Source: Scleroderma bovista
Lineage: Eukaryota > Basidiomycota > Agaricomycetes > Boletales > Sclerodermataceae
NCBI GenBank assembly: GCA_037178675.1
Contig: JAYMGJ010000542.1
Location: 1-64,000, forward strand
Direction of reading: 5' to 3'
Length of the DNA stretch: 64,000 nucleotides
The position numbers were made by a program, and so were the translations under genes. Shown in pieces: positions 1-10,512 of the stretch; the first letter of the stretch is position 1, and each line of letters starts with the position of its first letter. The notes below the pieces were generated by a model, which saw nothing but the letters and a program-made list of their open reading frames with translations, ran no database searches and had not been told where the DNA came from.

Positions 1-1986
1 CCGATGCTGTATGGAGAGGGGAAGAAAGCATTTCACCGTCTGCAGCTGGAAATCATCCGCACATCGAATGACCAAAGCATCTTTGCGTGGCGTTGTGCTG
101 ACAGCGATGAGGTGACTGGCAATATCCTCGCGGATGACCCGAGCTTCTTCTGGTATTGTCGTACAATGGAGCTGATGGATCACAATGAATACATCGAATT
201 TTTCAAAGAGGACGGCGTCCCCAAAGACGAGCTGCACTCGATCGAGGATCGACTTGGTACATTCCCGATCACGAATCGCGGCATCCACATTTGGCTGCCC
301 CTCCGTCCCTATCGCGACTTCCGCACCCTCTTCGAAGCCCGGTTGCCATGTCGCATTCGTCCATCGTGGCCACCAGAGACCATCTATTTGGTTTTGTCGG
401 AATCTAATTACTACAGAGATCCAGGGCCAGACCTTTCAATTTTGCGTTCTACGGATACCACTTCAGCGGGACCCTCCTTGCGATGGAGATTGTGCCAAGT
501 CTATCTTGTTGAAATTCCCGGTCCCTACAGTACCATTTTTTCCTTATTCTTAGTATGGACACGCCGAGCATTCCTTACATAATCACGGTCATTCTTTATA
601 GGATGTTTTTTCTTTCGTTTCGTACCTCAGTCTCTGTTTGCACAGAAGTACTGAGGTAAGGCTACTCTACACATTCATTTACTATAATACTGACCTATGT
701 AGTCTTTTGTGACTCTTGTCTAGGTTAGTTAAATGTAGTCTCTGTTTGCACAGAAGTACTGAGTCTTTTGTGACTCTTGTCTAGTGTCGAGTTTTGCCAG
801 TTCACCTCACAAAATATCTCAAATATCAAGACCCGCCATGTCGCACTACCACGTTCAAAGTCGACGATACCGCGCTCATTGAGAATGGCTTCACTTACTG
901 CGACACCTACCCAAAGGAATTTGCCGGAGACACGCTCACGCTGACCAGCATCAATTGCCTTGGCATCAAAGTCTATTCTGATAATCTAACCAACACTTGC
1001 CTCATAGTGGGCCTTGGGCAATATCTTGGCAAGGATTGGATACATGTCGTTTCTAATGAACCTACCACAATTCCATGAACTTCAGAATTATGGGAGTTCT
1101 ACATCTACAAAAAATACCGGGAAATGAAGAACAGAATGTCAGCACATGCACGACACGTGAATAAGGCGCATTCTGGGGTTGAACAGGTCTGCATTATGCG
1201 GACCCGTCTCCCTCGATCAACCAGAATTCTTCAGATTTCGTCCGTCATGTGGAAGGGATCAAAGATTTGTGGAGTTAAGCTTGGGGTATTTGACGATCCC
1301 GGTTCCAGTGATGTATCTGCTGAATGGACAGCCTTCGATGTGGATGTGGGTTGCTTTTCTTTGTACGCCTCATTGGCACTGATATCACCATTTATTTAGG
1401 GAACATCCGTTCTTGGCTGTGACTGGCGGGGTCTCATGATACTACTTGATCGGTTGAGGAAGGACATTAACTTCGAAATAGACGGGGGATCCTGTTATTT
1501 CTTGGACGCATCTGATAGTATCGAAGTGAGCACTGCCGTTCGTGTAATGTTTGAGCCTTACGAGATCAGCTGGGAGACTACGGTCACTTTACAGACTCCA
1601 AGGAATTCTGCCACGAAGGAAACCTCTTTGCTGACCTCAAATCGCTTTCTATGGCGGACATCAGGAAGTGCTAACTATCTTTAGAAAGTTGGTTGGGCTC
1701 GTATTGGGCGGACTTCCGCAGTTTCAATCCACACAATTTACTGATGCTGTCACTTCCAAGTGACGACAACTTCAAATCATCGCTGACTTCGCTCTCTACT
1801 CGACTCGCCAACAGATACCTCGTCACAAGGATCGTACAACGTCTTCCTGATCCTGACCAGCCTGGTTCAAACATCACAACAACTTTGTACAGCATTGCAA
1901 AGCCATTTGTTTGGCACCGAAATGAAAGCGCTGGTTCTGGGTCAGATGAGTGGTCAGGCGAGACGAAGGGTGACCAAGTGGGGTGA
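1..1986 (+). CDS. HET-domain (heterokaryon incompatibility-like) protein, 5' truncated, probably damaged
   Basis: The first 190 residues show the end of a fungal HET domain: MLYGEGKKAFHRLQ, then DQSIFAW and RGIHIWLPLRPY, as in basidiomycete HET proteins with a DUF8212-type tail. The start lies left of the window. Further coding continues from about 785 (YLKYQDPPCRTTTF, then GKDWIHV) and, after a clear 54-nt intron at 1346-1399 (GTGGGT..TTTAG), as CDWRGLMILLDRL to about 1684; a last segment to 1986 includes NPHNLLMLSLPSDDNF in another frame, probably after an intron ending TGCTAACTATCTTTAG at 1684. An in-frame TGA at 1076-1078 sits where a Trp codon would fit, and 583-790 holds an odd duplication, so the gene may be a pseudogene. 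HET proteins trigger cell death after fusion of unlike strains; that role is inferred from the family. Confidence 0.7.
629..784 (+). repeat. 48-nt direct duplication; first copy is split by a 47-nt intron-like block
   Basis: The block 737-784 is identical to 629-655 joined directly to 703-723. The 47 nt that separate the two halves in the first copy (656-702) begin GTAAGG, contain TACTGAC and end TATGTAG, which is what a basidiomycete intron with a branch point looks like. The second copy therefore looks like a spliced version placed 13 nt downstream. It lies in the HET gene between the segments read up to 582 and from 785. Confidence 0.8.
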
Positions 1987-1989
1987 ATG

Positions 1990-2440
1990 ATATAGATTAG
2001 ATGATGTTGTGAAGTGCCGTTTTCTTCGTCAGTTGTTCTCTGGCTGTTTGCTCGTCTATCCTTACTATGCATTATTTTGTATATCATTGCAGTCTCTAGT
2101 CTGAAGCAAGAAACACGTTTAGGAATCATCCTGCTTGTGAGTGCATGCTGGCCAAAGTCCTCAGCCACATCAGCAAAACCACAAGTCACTGTGCCAAGCT
2201 GTACCACCGGCTACAGTTGGCTACAGTTGCTACAGCAGTACAGATGGGTCCCCATTTGTACAAGTCTGTACAGTTATGGTACAGCGCTGTACGAACTATA
2301 CTTAATATAGGTAAATTCATTCTCTGTGTCCACTGTATCGCGCTGTCGTGCTATCACTCTGTATCAACTCTGTACTACTCTGCATCAGCAAGGTGACAAT
2401 TGGTCTTAACTCTCTTACAGTGTCTGGATTGTCTGGAATC
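1990..2440. other. Gene-free spacer rich in GTACAG/CTGTAC words
   Basis: No gene is recognised here. From about 2200 to 2300 the words CTGTAC, GTACAG and CTACAG recur many times, a short-word repeat without a fixed period. From about 2396 the sequence (GACAATTGGTCTTAAC) matches, in inverted orientation, 52,550-52,570, so this is the outer edge of the first Plavaka-unit copy. Confidence 0.5.
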
Positions 2441-2444
2441 AGAC

Positions 2445-3165
2445 AGTTAAGATGTGCCAGACCAGTCAGACCTGCCAGACCAACCAGACCAGCAGTCAAT
2501 TGGACCAGTCAGACCAGTCAGATCAGCCAGAGCAACCAGACCAGCAGTCAGCCAGACCAGCCAGACCAGCCAGACCAGCCAGACCAGCCAGGTCACCCAG
2601 AGAAACCAGACCAGCAGTTGGACAGACCAGACAGACCAACCAGACCAGCAGTCACTCAGACCAGTCAGACCAGTCAGACCAGCCAGACCAATCAGATTAT
2701 TCAGACCATTCAGACCAGTAGTCAGTAAGACCAGCAGTCAGTAAGACCAGCCAGACCAGTCAGACCAGTGGTTAGTAAGACTGGCCAGATCATCTAGACT
2801 GTTCAGATCATTCAGATCATTCAGGGCAGTAGTCAGTAAGACCAGCCAGACTGTTCAGACCATTCATACCAGCCAGACAAGTCAGACCAGTAGTTAGTAA
2901 GACTGGCCAGATCATCTAGACTGTTCAGATCATTCAGATCATTCAGGGAAGTAGTCAGTAAGACCATGAGACCATTCAGACTATTCAGACAGTAAGACCA
3001 GCCAGACTGTTCAGACTGCTCAGACATGTCAGACAGGTAGTAAATAAGATTAGTCAGACCAGTCAGACCAGTAGTTATTAAGACTGGCCAGATCAGCCAG
3101 ACTTTTCAGACCACTCAGACCACTCAGATCAGCCAGATCATTCAGACCCATCAGACCATCAGAAT
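2445..3165 (+). repeat. CAGAC-type minisatellite (units near CAGACCAGTC)
   Basis: About 720 bp made of CAGACCAG(T/C) words in imperfect 5-10 bp periods, with a purer left half (2450-2720) and a more diverged right half that contains a larger duplication (around 2760-2860 repeated at 2880-2950). The same array, inverted, lies at 52,110-52,470 at the matching end of the second Plavaka unit, so it is part of the unit or of its 3' flank. Short open frames through it are low-complexity Gln/Pro/Thr/Ser and are not called as genes. Confidence 0.9.
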
Positions 3166-3215
3166 CAATAGAAATCACATCCAGGCATTGCATTCACCAA
3201 ATATTCAGATGGTAA

Positions 3216-6200
3216 CTAGTCTGAATCTACTTCATAACATGTGGCCCTGCCAGAAACCAGTCCACACTGTGCAAATGTGGCATCCTTACTTTGTACTGGC
3301 CTATGAGCCCCAACATAACCCTCAGCTGCCTCGAGAATTTTCTTCCACTTCTCTGAAAGGTTATCAACTGAGTCCATGACCTCATTGGTAGCATATGACC
3401 ACCGAGTAGCTGAGAACTTGCAAATATTTTTCTTTTCTGGTAGCATGAAACTACCAGTTGACCAACAACGGAATGCTCTCTCGACCTATAAGTTATAATA
3501 GTCAGCTGAAATCACAAAGGGGGAGGTGCACATACAGCCACAGTTGCAAGTGCAAGGGCAGCACGAGGGTATTTGCTAGTATGAACATTGCTCGGAACAT
3601 TCTGAGTACTCTCAAGAAAGAATGCAAAGGTATCCAGGATACACTCATGCTGGAATAGACCCTGTGCAACCTAAATGGGATATGAGCACCATCAAATATT
3701 AATCAATGTAACATACCGGGTTTTCAGGGTTACTTTCATCAACCGCCTGCCACATATATGGATATAACTGTGGCGGGATGAAAACCTTCTGTCCGTACTG
3801 ATTGATGTGTTCCTCAGGTTCAGGGGCCACCCAGGTGGCATACCCTGCACGCACATTGGGGGGGGTAAACTCTTTGTATTGATCAAAAAAGGCATTCACA
3901 GCTTTCACACCTTGATCACCCATTCCACTGCACCATTCGTATGTGCATTGCTTCAACTACAAATAAAAAAGATTAGTCATGGGGCAGTAAAATAACAGAA
4001 AGTATACCAAATAGAAAATGGGCTCGTCACTAAGAGCAAGGGTATGGCAAACATTCGGCATCAGGTGGCACCAGAGAGTTTGTGCTGTGGCAAGGTGCTC
4101 TGGGTGGCCAAGGTTCCAAATGTTGTCGACCGTTGTGATATATTGAAACCAGTGTGGAAGATATATGCCCTGCCATTTCGATATTGAACCTGGGAGGCCA
4201 GGGAGGTCCACATTGTGGAACATCCGCGCTTTGTGCCTCTTTCGTCTTCCAGGCTGTCAATCTTCCTCTTGGTCATAGCCATCTTCATCATCACTCGGCA
4301 TCTCTTGGTCACCATCTTGTTGATGAGCCACGTCAGTGGCAGCTGCTGCATGGAGCACAGGAGTTGAATTATGTTGTGACGTAGTATTCGGTACCTTGTG
4401 CATTAAGGTGGCTGGTCATGTTACCTTCACAGGTGGCTGACAACCATGAATAGACAGTTGAAATCAATGTAGTACTTACTTTGGGTAGATTGCTTGGAAC
4501 TTGCTGGCCCTCCCCATCACCGGCGTTGCCACAAATTGGAACTCCTTGCTGATCTTGGGCAGCCTGTGGATGACCCACACTGGTGGACGTTGCCTGGCCT
4601 CTCTGTGCAGACATGGAGGGCACACTGCATTGGGCCACACCTCGACGTGATGTGGGTGTATTTGTTTCGACGTTCGCCTTACGCGCTGTCATGCACCAAA
4701 CAGGTTTGGTACAGTGAACATGGAAGATAACGCCTATATCGAATGATCCTTATGCGAAGGATAAGCACGACGGACCCTCATCGTAGCCATCTATCGCACA
4801 AGACGACTATCCTGATGCGAGAGATGAATGCCAATGCAGACAGTCATCTATCGCACGAGAACCACCAAGAAGCAGAAGAAACTGAAGGAATAACGTCAAT
4901 TGTGGTATGAGAAAGGAATGCACACATCTGCAGTCCAACTCCCATACCAGAACGATCAAAGAAGCCGAAGAATTGATGGAGAAACGAAGGAGAAAGAGAA
5001 GAAATGATTTTTAGCGCCCAAATGTCATTTTTAGGCGCCCAGTGCTGGCATTCCGATATTTTGAATAGCTCCGTCGTTTCTGAAGCTATCAGGCACGTGA
5101 CTATACCATCAGAGAGCCTAGAGCGTGGTCTATCTGCCTGTCAAGTTCCGACGCAAATCCGTTCATTTCCCACAGAGATATTCCCCCCACACTCCAGATG
5201 TTCGCTTCATCGCTCACTATGGAGTCCATATTTTCTCTGGATCATTTCTCTGCTATTGCTGCAGATCTCTACTATGTCCTGCTCTTAGGACAGCCTCTCC
5301 CAGAGTTCCCATGCACTGCCTGGCACATATCTTCCCAGCCTGCTCCCTCAGTCCCTCTTGTTCTCGGTCAGCGTGTTCTTCTCGTCAGTCCTGCGTCAAG
5401 CACGTACTTTGGTCATCTTAGGTCTATTGTCAAGCTTGAGAAGTCTTCTCTGGTTGTCTCTGTGTCCCCTGAGCCCTCAGCCTATGGTCCCTTCCTCCCA
5501 GATACTTGCCATGTCCATCTTCCTCTGTCGTTCGTCTCACTTCCCTGGATGCGTCAAATTCAGTACTCTATCCGCTTCCCTACTTTCAGATGACATCCCC
5601 CAGCACCATGGCAGTTGTTCCCCCACTTTATAGTGCTGTTAGGAAGAAGAACCCTCTCTTGTTCTTTCCCAGAAGAGAGCTCGTCAAGGGAGCCAATGGT
5701 TGCGCTTCAGCGGCACTAGAACACATGCACTATACCTTAGTGTATGCTGACCCCCCAAAAAGACCTCTGGACCCCTGGTACCCTTCTTGTGGCTGTTTTG
5801 TCTCGGATCAATCCCCCTGTTTATCTCAGATCTTCCCCATTGTTGTCCCATCAAATTCTTGATGGTACACAGCCCCCCATCAAACTTCTTAGGCTGTGCA
5901 TCAATGACTCCTTCTGCTGTGCAGTGACTCATCCCTTGCTTACTGATGCTCTCTTGTCATTAGTATTACTCTATCCCTTTCGCATTTTTGGTATATTACT
6001 CAGCTGATGACTCACTCCCTTACCAATCAATCTTGTCATGCAGCTTACTCATTCCTGCTTATCCCTTGCTTACTGATCGCTTACAAACCCCTTACAAAGC
6101 TCTTACCAATCCTTGACAAATTCTGCTTACTCCCTTCTCTTTTTGTACTTTAATGCTGTGCCCCCCCATGTATTTAAACCCCTGGGCTCAGCCCAGTGAG

Positions 6201-6934
6201 GAGAGACCCAATTGCACGAAATTATCCCTCTCTCAGACTCTCTCAGTCAGTATCCCCTCAGCTCTTTGAGTCTTGTAGGCTTCAGTGAAGGTCTAAAGGC
6301 TCTGATATCTCAAGTTTATTCAATTCATTCAAGTCCAAGTATTTCTCTAGGCTCAAGCGGAGTCTAGCCTGTCTATCCTTCATATCCAATTGCTTCTGGA
6401 CGTCAGGAGCCCCCTTGCCCCTTTGCTGCACCAACCTCTAGGTGTAGTATCGCTACTTCAGTCTCTGTCAGCCCAATCCCCGCTTTGACACTTCCTAGGC
6501 TTTAGGAAGAGTCCAGACCCCTATCCCCTTCGTCATCTATTGCTCCTGTACCCCAGGAGTATCCTGCATCATCGTCTGCATCACCCTGTTGGTGTAGATC
6601 CCCTTCCCCCCTCCTCAGCACATCCTCTCTGGACACCGTGGAGGTAAACCACCACTCGCACATTTTTGTAGTCTTTTGTTGGTGTTGTGTTTGGGTTATT
6701 ACTCCGACCCAAATCCACACTTTGACTCACAGCGGGTTGACGTGCATTTGCTTTAGCACATTCCTGGGCTGTTAGTAACTCTGTCTCAAGAGCGGCCACC
6801 TCTGTGACAGAAAGTTTGTGCTGCTTCTGTTGTGTCCTCTTCATGACTTTAGATTGACCTGCTTGTTTGGGACTAGGCAGATCAGGTATCCCTGGGTGAG
6901 CATCCTTGTTCTTTAGTTGAGTGGCCACCACCAT
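3216..6934 (-). pseudogene. Unrecognised gene of Plavaka unit A, split by a 2.05-kb repeat
   Basis: The gene starts at 6934 on the minus strand (MVVATQLKNKDAHPGIP...) and is broken at residue ~70 (QECAKANARQPA) by the repeat at 4687-6731; it resumes at about 4686. Comparison with copy B (48,906-52,100) shows that about 1.5 kb of coding sequence was lost with the insertion. The conserved 3' part reads WCSGMGDQGVKAVNAFFDQY, PPQLYPYMWQAVDESNP and, in the last exon, LPEKKNICKFSATRWSY and NEVMDSVDNLSEKW, ending GRATCYEVDSD at 3216. I do not recognise a named domain. The family sits divergently next to a Plavaka transposase in both copies here, so a role in transposition or a passenger gene is possible; that is inference. 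Confidence 0.6.
4687..6731 (+). mobile_element. 2.05-kb repeat, copy 1 (candidate long solo LTR, TG...CA ends)
   Basis: This block is repeated in inverted orientation at 18,513-20,610 with high similarity along its whole length. In this orientation it begins TGTCATGCACC and ends TTTGACTCACA, so it has the TG..CA ends of an LTR, and it holds a TATTTAAA box at about 6171 followed by a GGCTCAGCCC palindrome, about 1.5 kb from the left end, as expected for a U3 promoter. No long credible protein is encoded; the open frames are low in content and shared only with the other copy. The five bases on each side (CGCGC / GCGGG) do not form a target duplication, and unit A lost about 1.5 kb at this site, so insertion plus deletion or recombination is likely. 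Confidence 0.55.
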
Positions 6935-7412
6935 TGACAGGAATGGGAGGAGGTGTTGACAGAAGGTCACAGGTCTGTGTCACAAACACAAGTCCTGTCA
7001 GAACTTTGTGTTCATGCAACAAACAAATGTAAATTGCACCACAAACATTCATGCCATATTTGTACTCATTGTTCAACTTCTTATGTAGTGTAACCTGTGT
7101 GATTCTATTCTCCATTGTTGGGGTTGAGCAAATCAGAAACTCTGGGTTCTTGTAGTTTGGTACCATTGACTGAAAACATGTAGGTGTCAATAGGATTCAT
7201 GTATTGTTTCTGCATGAACTTACAAGTCCCACAGCTGGAACTTTGTGCTTGTGTGATAAACCAGGTAATGTTATAACAAATCTTCACAATTCATGATACT
7301 AACTGTTTGATATCTATCTCAATACTATCTGTTGTGATTGTGTACTATTGATGTTACTATCACTTTTTTTGGACTAACATAGAACTACTATTAGATAACT
7401 TTGCTTTGCTAG

Positions 7413-8452
7413 GTGCCATGGCTTCAACATATAAGCCACATCAGTTCTACTGTGCACATCCAGTTGCACCCTCATGTCGAAGAGGCTTTGTGTCACAAGG
7501 AGCTTATGTGCGACATAGAAATGCTGTTCATACCACTCTTCAAAGACCATCCTGACCCCATCAACATCCTTTCCAGGGGGGAAACTCAAACTCAGAAGGT
7601 GGAAGTTCAGAAGGAAATTTAGGAGCACAGGGTCACCCCCAAGGTTCTTACTATTTTACAATTCACCCTGTATTGGATGGTATGATGGTTCAATTATGCA
7701 AATCTACTGGTAATAAATGACTGATGAGTGGTGAGTCTAGGTACATCTTGTGATATTGATGGTCAAGATCTACCATCCAAGACTTCTACCAGTAATATTC
7801 CAAGCTCAACTGCTGATCATACACATGGATCCTGGCACCCATTTCAAAGTCATGCTCAATTTGAGCTTGCAGACTTCTTATTTCGTTGTGATGAAATGCC
7901 TGGTGGTCAAATTGATGAACTGATGGATGTATTGGCAGCTCTGGATGAAAAGGGGACCCCACCATTTGCCAACCATGAAGAGCTGTATGGCTTGATTGAT
8001 GATATTTCCCCTGGAGAAAAATGGGAGTGCATTTCAATACAACATGCTGATGTGGAAAGCTTTGCTGATGGGGATTTCAATGTGCCAACCTGGAAGCAAG
8101 GAACCTATGATATGTGGATCCGAGATCCAAAAGCTTTGGTTCAGAAGCAACTATCAAATCCAGAGCTGAAGGATTTTATTGACTATGCTCCTCATCAAGT
8201 GTTTGGTCATAATCATCAGTGAGTTTGGTCAGATTTCATGACTGGAAACTGGGCATGGGAGCAATGTGTAAGTGGTTGGGATTTGTTAATATGATTTTTG
8301 ATTGACTTTGATTTTAGAATGAACTCTCAAAGGACCCAGAAAATCATGGTGCAATGTTTGTGCCTATCATTCTAGGAAGTGATAAAACCACTGTCTCAGT
8401 TGCAACTGGAAATAATGAGTATTGGCCAATCTACATTAGTACTGGGAATGTG
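7413..8452 (+). pseudogene. Plavaka-family transposase, copy A, 5' part, truncated
   Basis: The exons read MPWLQHISHISSTVHIQLHP, then FELADFLFRCDEMPGGQIDE, GLIDDISPGEKWECISIQHA, GTYDMWIRDPKALVQKQLSN and, after an intron, FVPIILGSDKTTVSVATG. This is the N-terminal half of the Plavaka transposase family (large DDE-type elements of Agaricomycetes). The matching gene at 46,085-48,476 is nearly complete. Here an in-frame TGA at 8221-8223 replaces the Arg codon that copy B has in HNHQRVWSDFM, and the gene is cut at about 8452 by LTR sequence. It is divergent from the unrecognised gene of the same unit, with starts about 480 bp apart. Dead copy. Confidence 0.8.
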
Positions 8453-8453
8453 T

Positions 8454-8500
8454 GTCACGACCATGACATCTGATCACCCTGTACCCTATTGTCTGATTGT
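8454..8500 (-). mobile_element. LTR-like scrap between Plavaka A and the chromovirus
   Basis: Copy B shows that Plavaka sequence stops at about 8452. The next 47 bp begin TGTCACGACCATGACATC, close to the TGTTATGACCATGTCC start of the chromovirus LTR family, and run into the LTR that begins at 8501. It may be a remnant of an earlier LTR insertion. The orientation is uncertain. Confidence 0.35.
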
Positions 8501-9112
8501 TGTCAAGTCCGGGTCTACTCCGGTAGGGGGTCCGGTCAAGTCCGGACGAGCACGGACGAAGGGAGAGGGCAGAGGGCTGGACAAGAGATTAGTCCGGCCG
8601 GAGTTGGTGACCGCTTGGATTCAACGACTAAGGATAACGAGCGTTGATCCCTTGCGTAGGTTCCGGTCAAGAAGGAGATAGAGACGGAGACAGAAGGGAA
8701 CTGGAGTAGTGACTAAGTTGATTTCAGACTGACTATACAGAATAAACTACGGAGTACTTATACTAAGTAGAAACTAGGGTCGAGTATATACGGTGACAAG
8801 TAAACAACCTAATAGCGGACAAGGAACGACCGGAGTTAGGACTAGGTCAGGTCCGATGAAAATAAAGCAGGTCCGGTGAAAATACTACAAGGTATGAGAT
8901 ATAAACAGAGCACGGAGAACTCACGGTACTACAGGGTTGACGGAGAAGTGAAGTAACGACTGGATAGGGATTAATGCAAAGGGTCGCACTTAGCGGAAGA
9001 GTATGTGCGCGTCCGGGACCGGAGTGACGCGCAGAGGTCCGGAGTTGAGCTGTAGTGCTGCGATGCGACCGGAGTAACTGGGTATGATCCGGAGTTGGAC
9101 ATGGTCGTAACA
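8501..9112 (-). repeat. Chromovirus 3' LTR (612 bp)
   Basis: The block 8501-9112 matches 15,742-16,720 once the nested solo LTR there is removed (612 bp in both). Read on the minus strand it starts TGTTACGACCATG and ends GGACTTGACA, so it has TG..CA ends. A purine run (AAAGGGGGGATAC, minus strand, 9113-9125) directly precedes it and is the likely polypurine tract. As pol runs on the minus strand, this is the 3' LTR. The outer flanking bases do not match those of the other LTR. Confidence 0.9.
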
Positions 9113-9220
9113 GTATCCCCCCTTTAGGGGCCGAACCCATGAGGCCCCAATGAGGCTGACGTGTGGTCGCCTAGAACAATGCGGAGTCCGGAGTGAATGT
9201 CTGAGTACGAACTTTGGATC

Positions 9221-9227
9221 TATAAAG
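9221..9227 (+). promoter_or_regulatory. TATA box of the antisense Zn2Cys6 gene
   Basis: TATAAAG lies 52 bp upstream of the ATG at 9279, inside the short palindrome GATCTATAAAGATC. The same word and spacing are kept in the decayed second element (minus strand, about 45,128-45,140) although much of that element has diverged or been lost, which supports a real promoter. Confidence 0.6.
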
Positions 9228-9278
9228 ATCAGACCGGTTTTGCCTGTAGTACCCCTCAGTTCTCTGCCCTCTAACAAC

Positions 9279-10348
9279 ATGTCGAACATTGCCAAGTCCA
9301 TCAGCCCCGTTGCCCCCGCTGCCACCGAGTCCAAGGATTGGACGAAGGCCTCTACGCCGGAGTTGCAATCCGGTAGCGAAGACGAGTCGGACGTCCTTGA
9401 TGCCAAAGCGAAGGAGCGTCGTCGACGTAAGCAAGTGAAGAGGGAGGAGAAACAACGTAGGGAAGAGGCGGAGAGGCGAGCGCGCGAAGAGGCGGAGGCC
9501 AGAGCGCGAGAGGAGGCGGAGAGAGCCAAGGCGGAGGCGGAACGCAGAGCAAGGGAGGAGGCGGAACGCCAAGCGCAGGAGCAGGCGGAGAAGGACAGGG
9601 TGGAGGTGCAACGGAGGGCTGCAGAGGTCGCCGCGAGGCAGAGAGCGATGGCGCAGGAGGCGTCGAAGAAGAGGATGAGGGAGGAGCCGGAGGCAGGTCC
9701 GAGTGGTGACCGGAGTGAGGAAGCCCAGTAAGCAGTTTTTTATCTTCTTCTACGATTTTTCATTAATTTCCTGGCAGGTGCGTTCGTTGTGCCAAGCACA
9801 AGGCCAAGTGCGAGCGGGACCCTGAAAAGCCCAAGCAGCGCGCGTGCATGAAGTGCGCCGGTCTCAAGGAGCGGTGCGAGTGGCCGGAGGTGGGAGGTCC
9901 GGGTCCGGTAGTGGACAAAGGGAAGGGCAAGGCGAAGGAGGTCGCAGCGTCGCCGCGAGGAGGGGAGAAGCGGAAAAAGAAGAAGACGACTGCGAAGGTT
10001 GTCGACGATGACGACATCGTCGAAGTACCGGGACCATCTGGGCAACGGTCCGGGTTCGACCCTAGGCCGTTTCTAGAGCGGCTGGACAAGCTGACCGGAG
10101 CGGTGGAAGAGATGACCAGACAGATGCGCCGGGTAGCGGATGCCACCCGCTCTGTGGCCAAAGGAAACGAGCGGCTGACGGCCGGCCTTGAGACATTCCT
10201 CGAGGAATGCCGTTTCTTCACGGCGCCTTGGGATGAGGACGAGGAGTCGGAGGACAGCGAGCCGGAGGTCGACCCGGAGGAGGTCGAACAGGAGGTCCAG
10301 GGGCTCCAAGAGGAGCAGGAGAACCCTGGCGGCGCTGTGCCGGAGTAA
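9279..10348 (+). CDS. Antisense accessory gene of the chromovirus: charged coiled-coil protein with Zn2Cys6 cluster
   Basis: The gene lies between pol and the 3' LTR but runs opposite to gag-pol. Exon 1 (9279-9727) starts MSNIAKSISPV and is followed by a long Arg/Glu/Ala helix (residues ~45-135, EEAERRAREEAEA-like), likely a coiled coil. A 50-nt intron (9728-9777, GTAAGC..GGCAG) is removed so that CA|G TGC makes Gln-Cys. Exon 2 then gives CVRCAKHKAKC, an 11-residue linker and CMKCAGLKERC: exactly C-X2-C-X6-C-X11-C-X2-C-X6-C, the fungal Zn(II)2Cys6 pattern of Gal4-type DNA-binding proteins. A basic stretch (KRKKKKTTAKVV) may be a nuclear signal; the tail holds a helix (FLERLDKLTGAVEEM) and an acidic end. 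Length 339 residues. An ATG at 9150 is in frame but lies upstream of the TATA box, so 9279 is preferred. Function unknown; DNA or nucleic-acid binding for the element is inferred. Confidence 0.8.
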
Positions 10349-10512
10349 GTGGTCCGGTCCGGACTTTGTAAATAGAAAGTGTAATTAGTTTGACTTTTTT
10401 GTTTATAAAGAAAAGTGATCTGAGTTTAGTGAGTGATATTACAAGATGAAGTGAAACAGAGAGTGAAACAGATAAGAGAGATGGATAAAAGAAACAGAGA
10501 GCGAGAGTATTA

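Noticed and set aside
1046..1085. A 40-nt intron removing the TGA of the HET gene
   Set aside because: It has GT..AG ends and a CTAAT word, but its removal throws the following exon (ELWEFYIYKKY) out of frame.
1671..2207. A 178-codon minus-strand frame opposite the HET gene end
   Set aside because: No motif, and the plus strand shows family-consistent coding there.
2445..2744. Open frames in the CAGAC minisatellite
   Set aside because: Low-complexity translation of a 5-10 bp repeat, open in several frames at once.
4687..6731. Frames of 90-130 codons in the 2.05-kb repeat as genes
   Set aside because: They overlap in several frames, show no motif, and the two copies differ by changes in all codon positions.
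8499..8502. Target duplication of the chromovirus
   Set aside because: The five bases outside each LTR (ATTGT and GTATG) do not match under any one-base shift.
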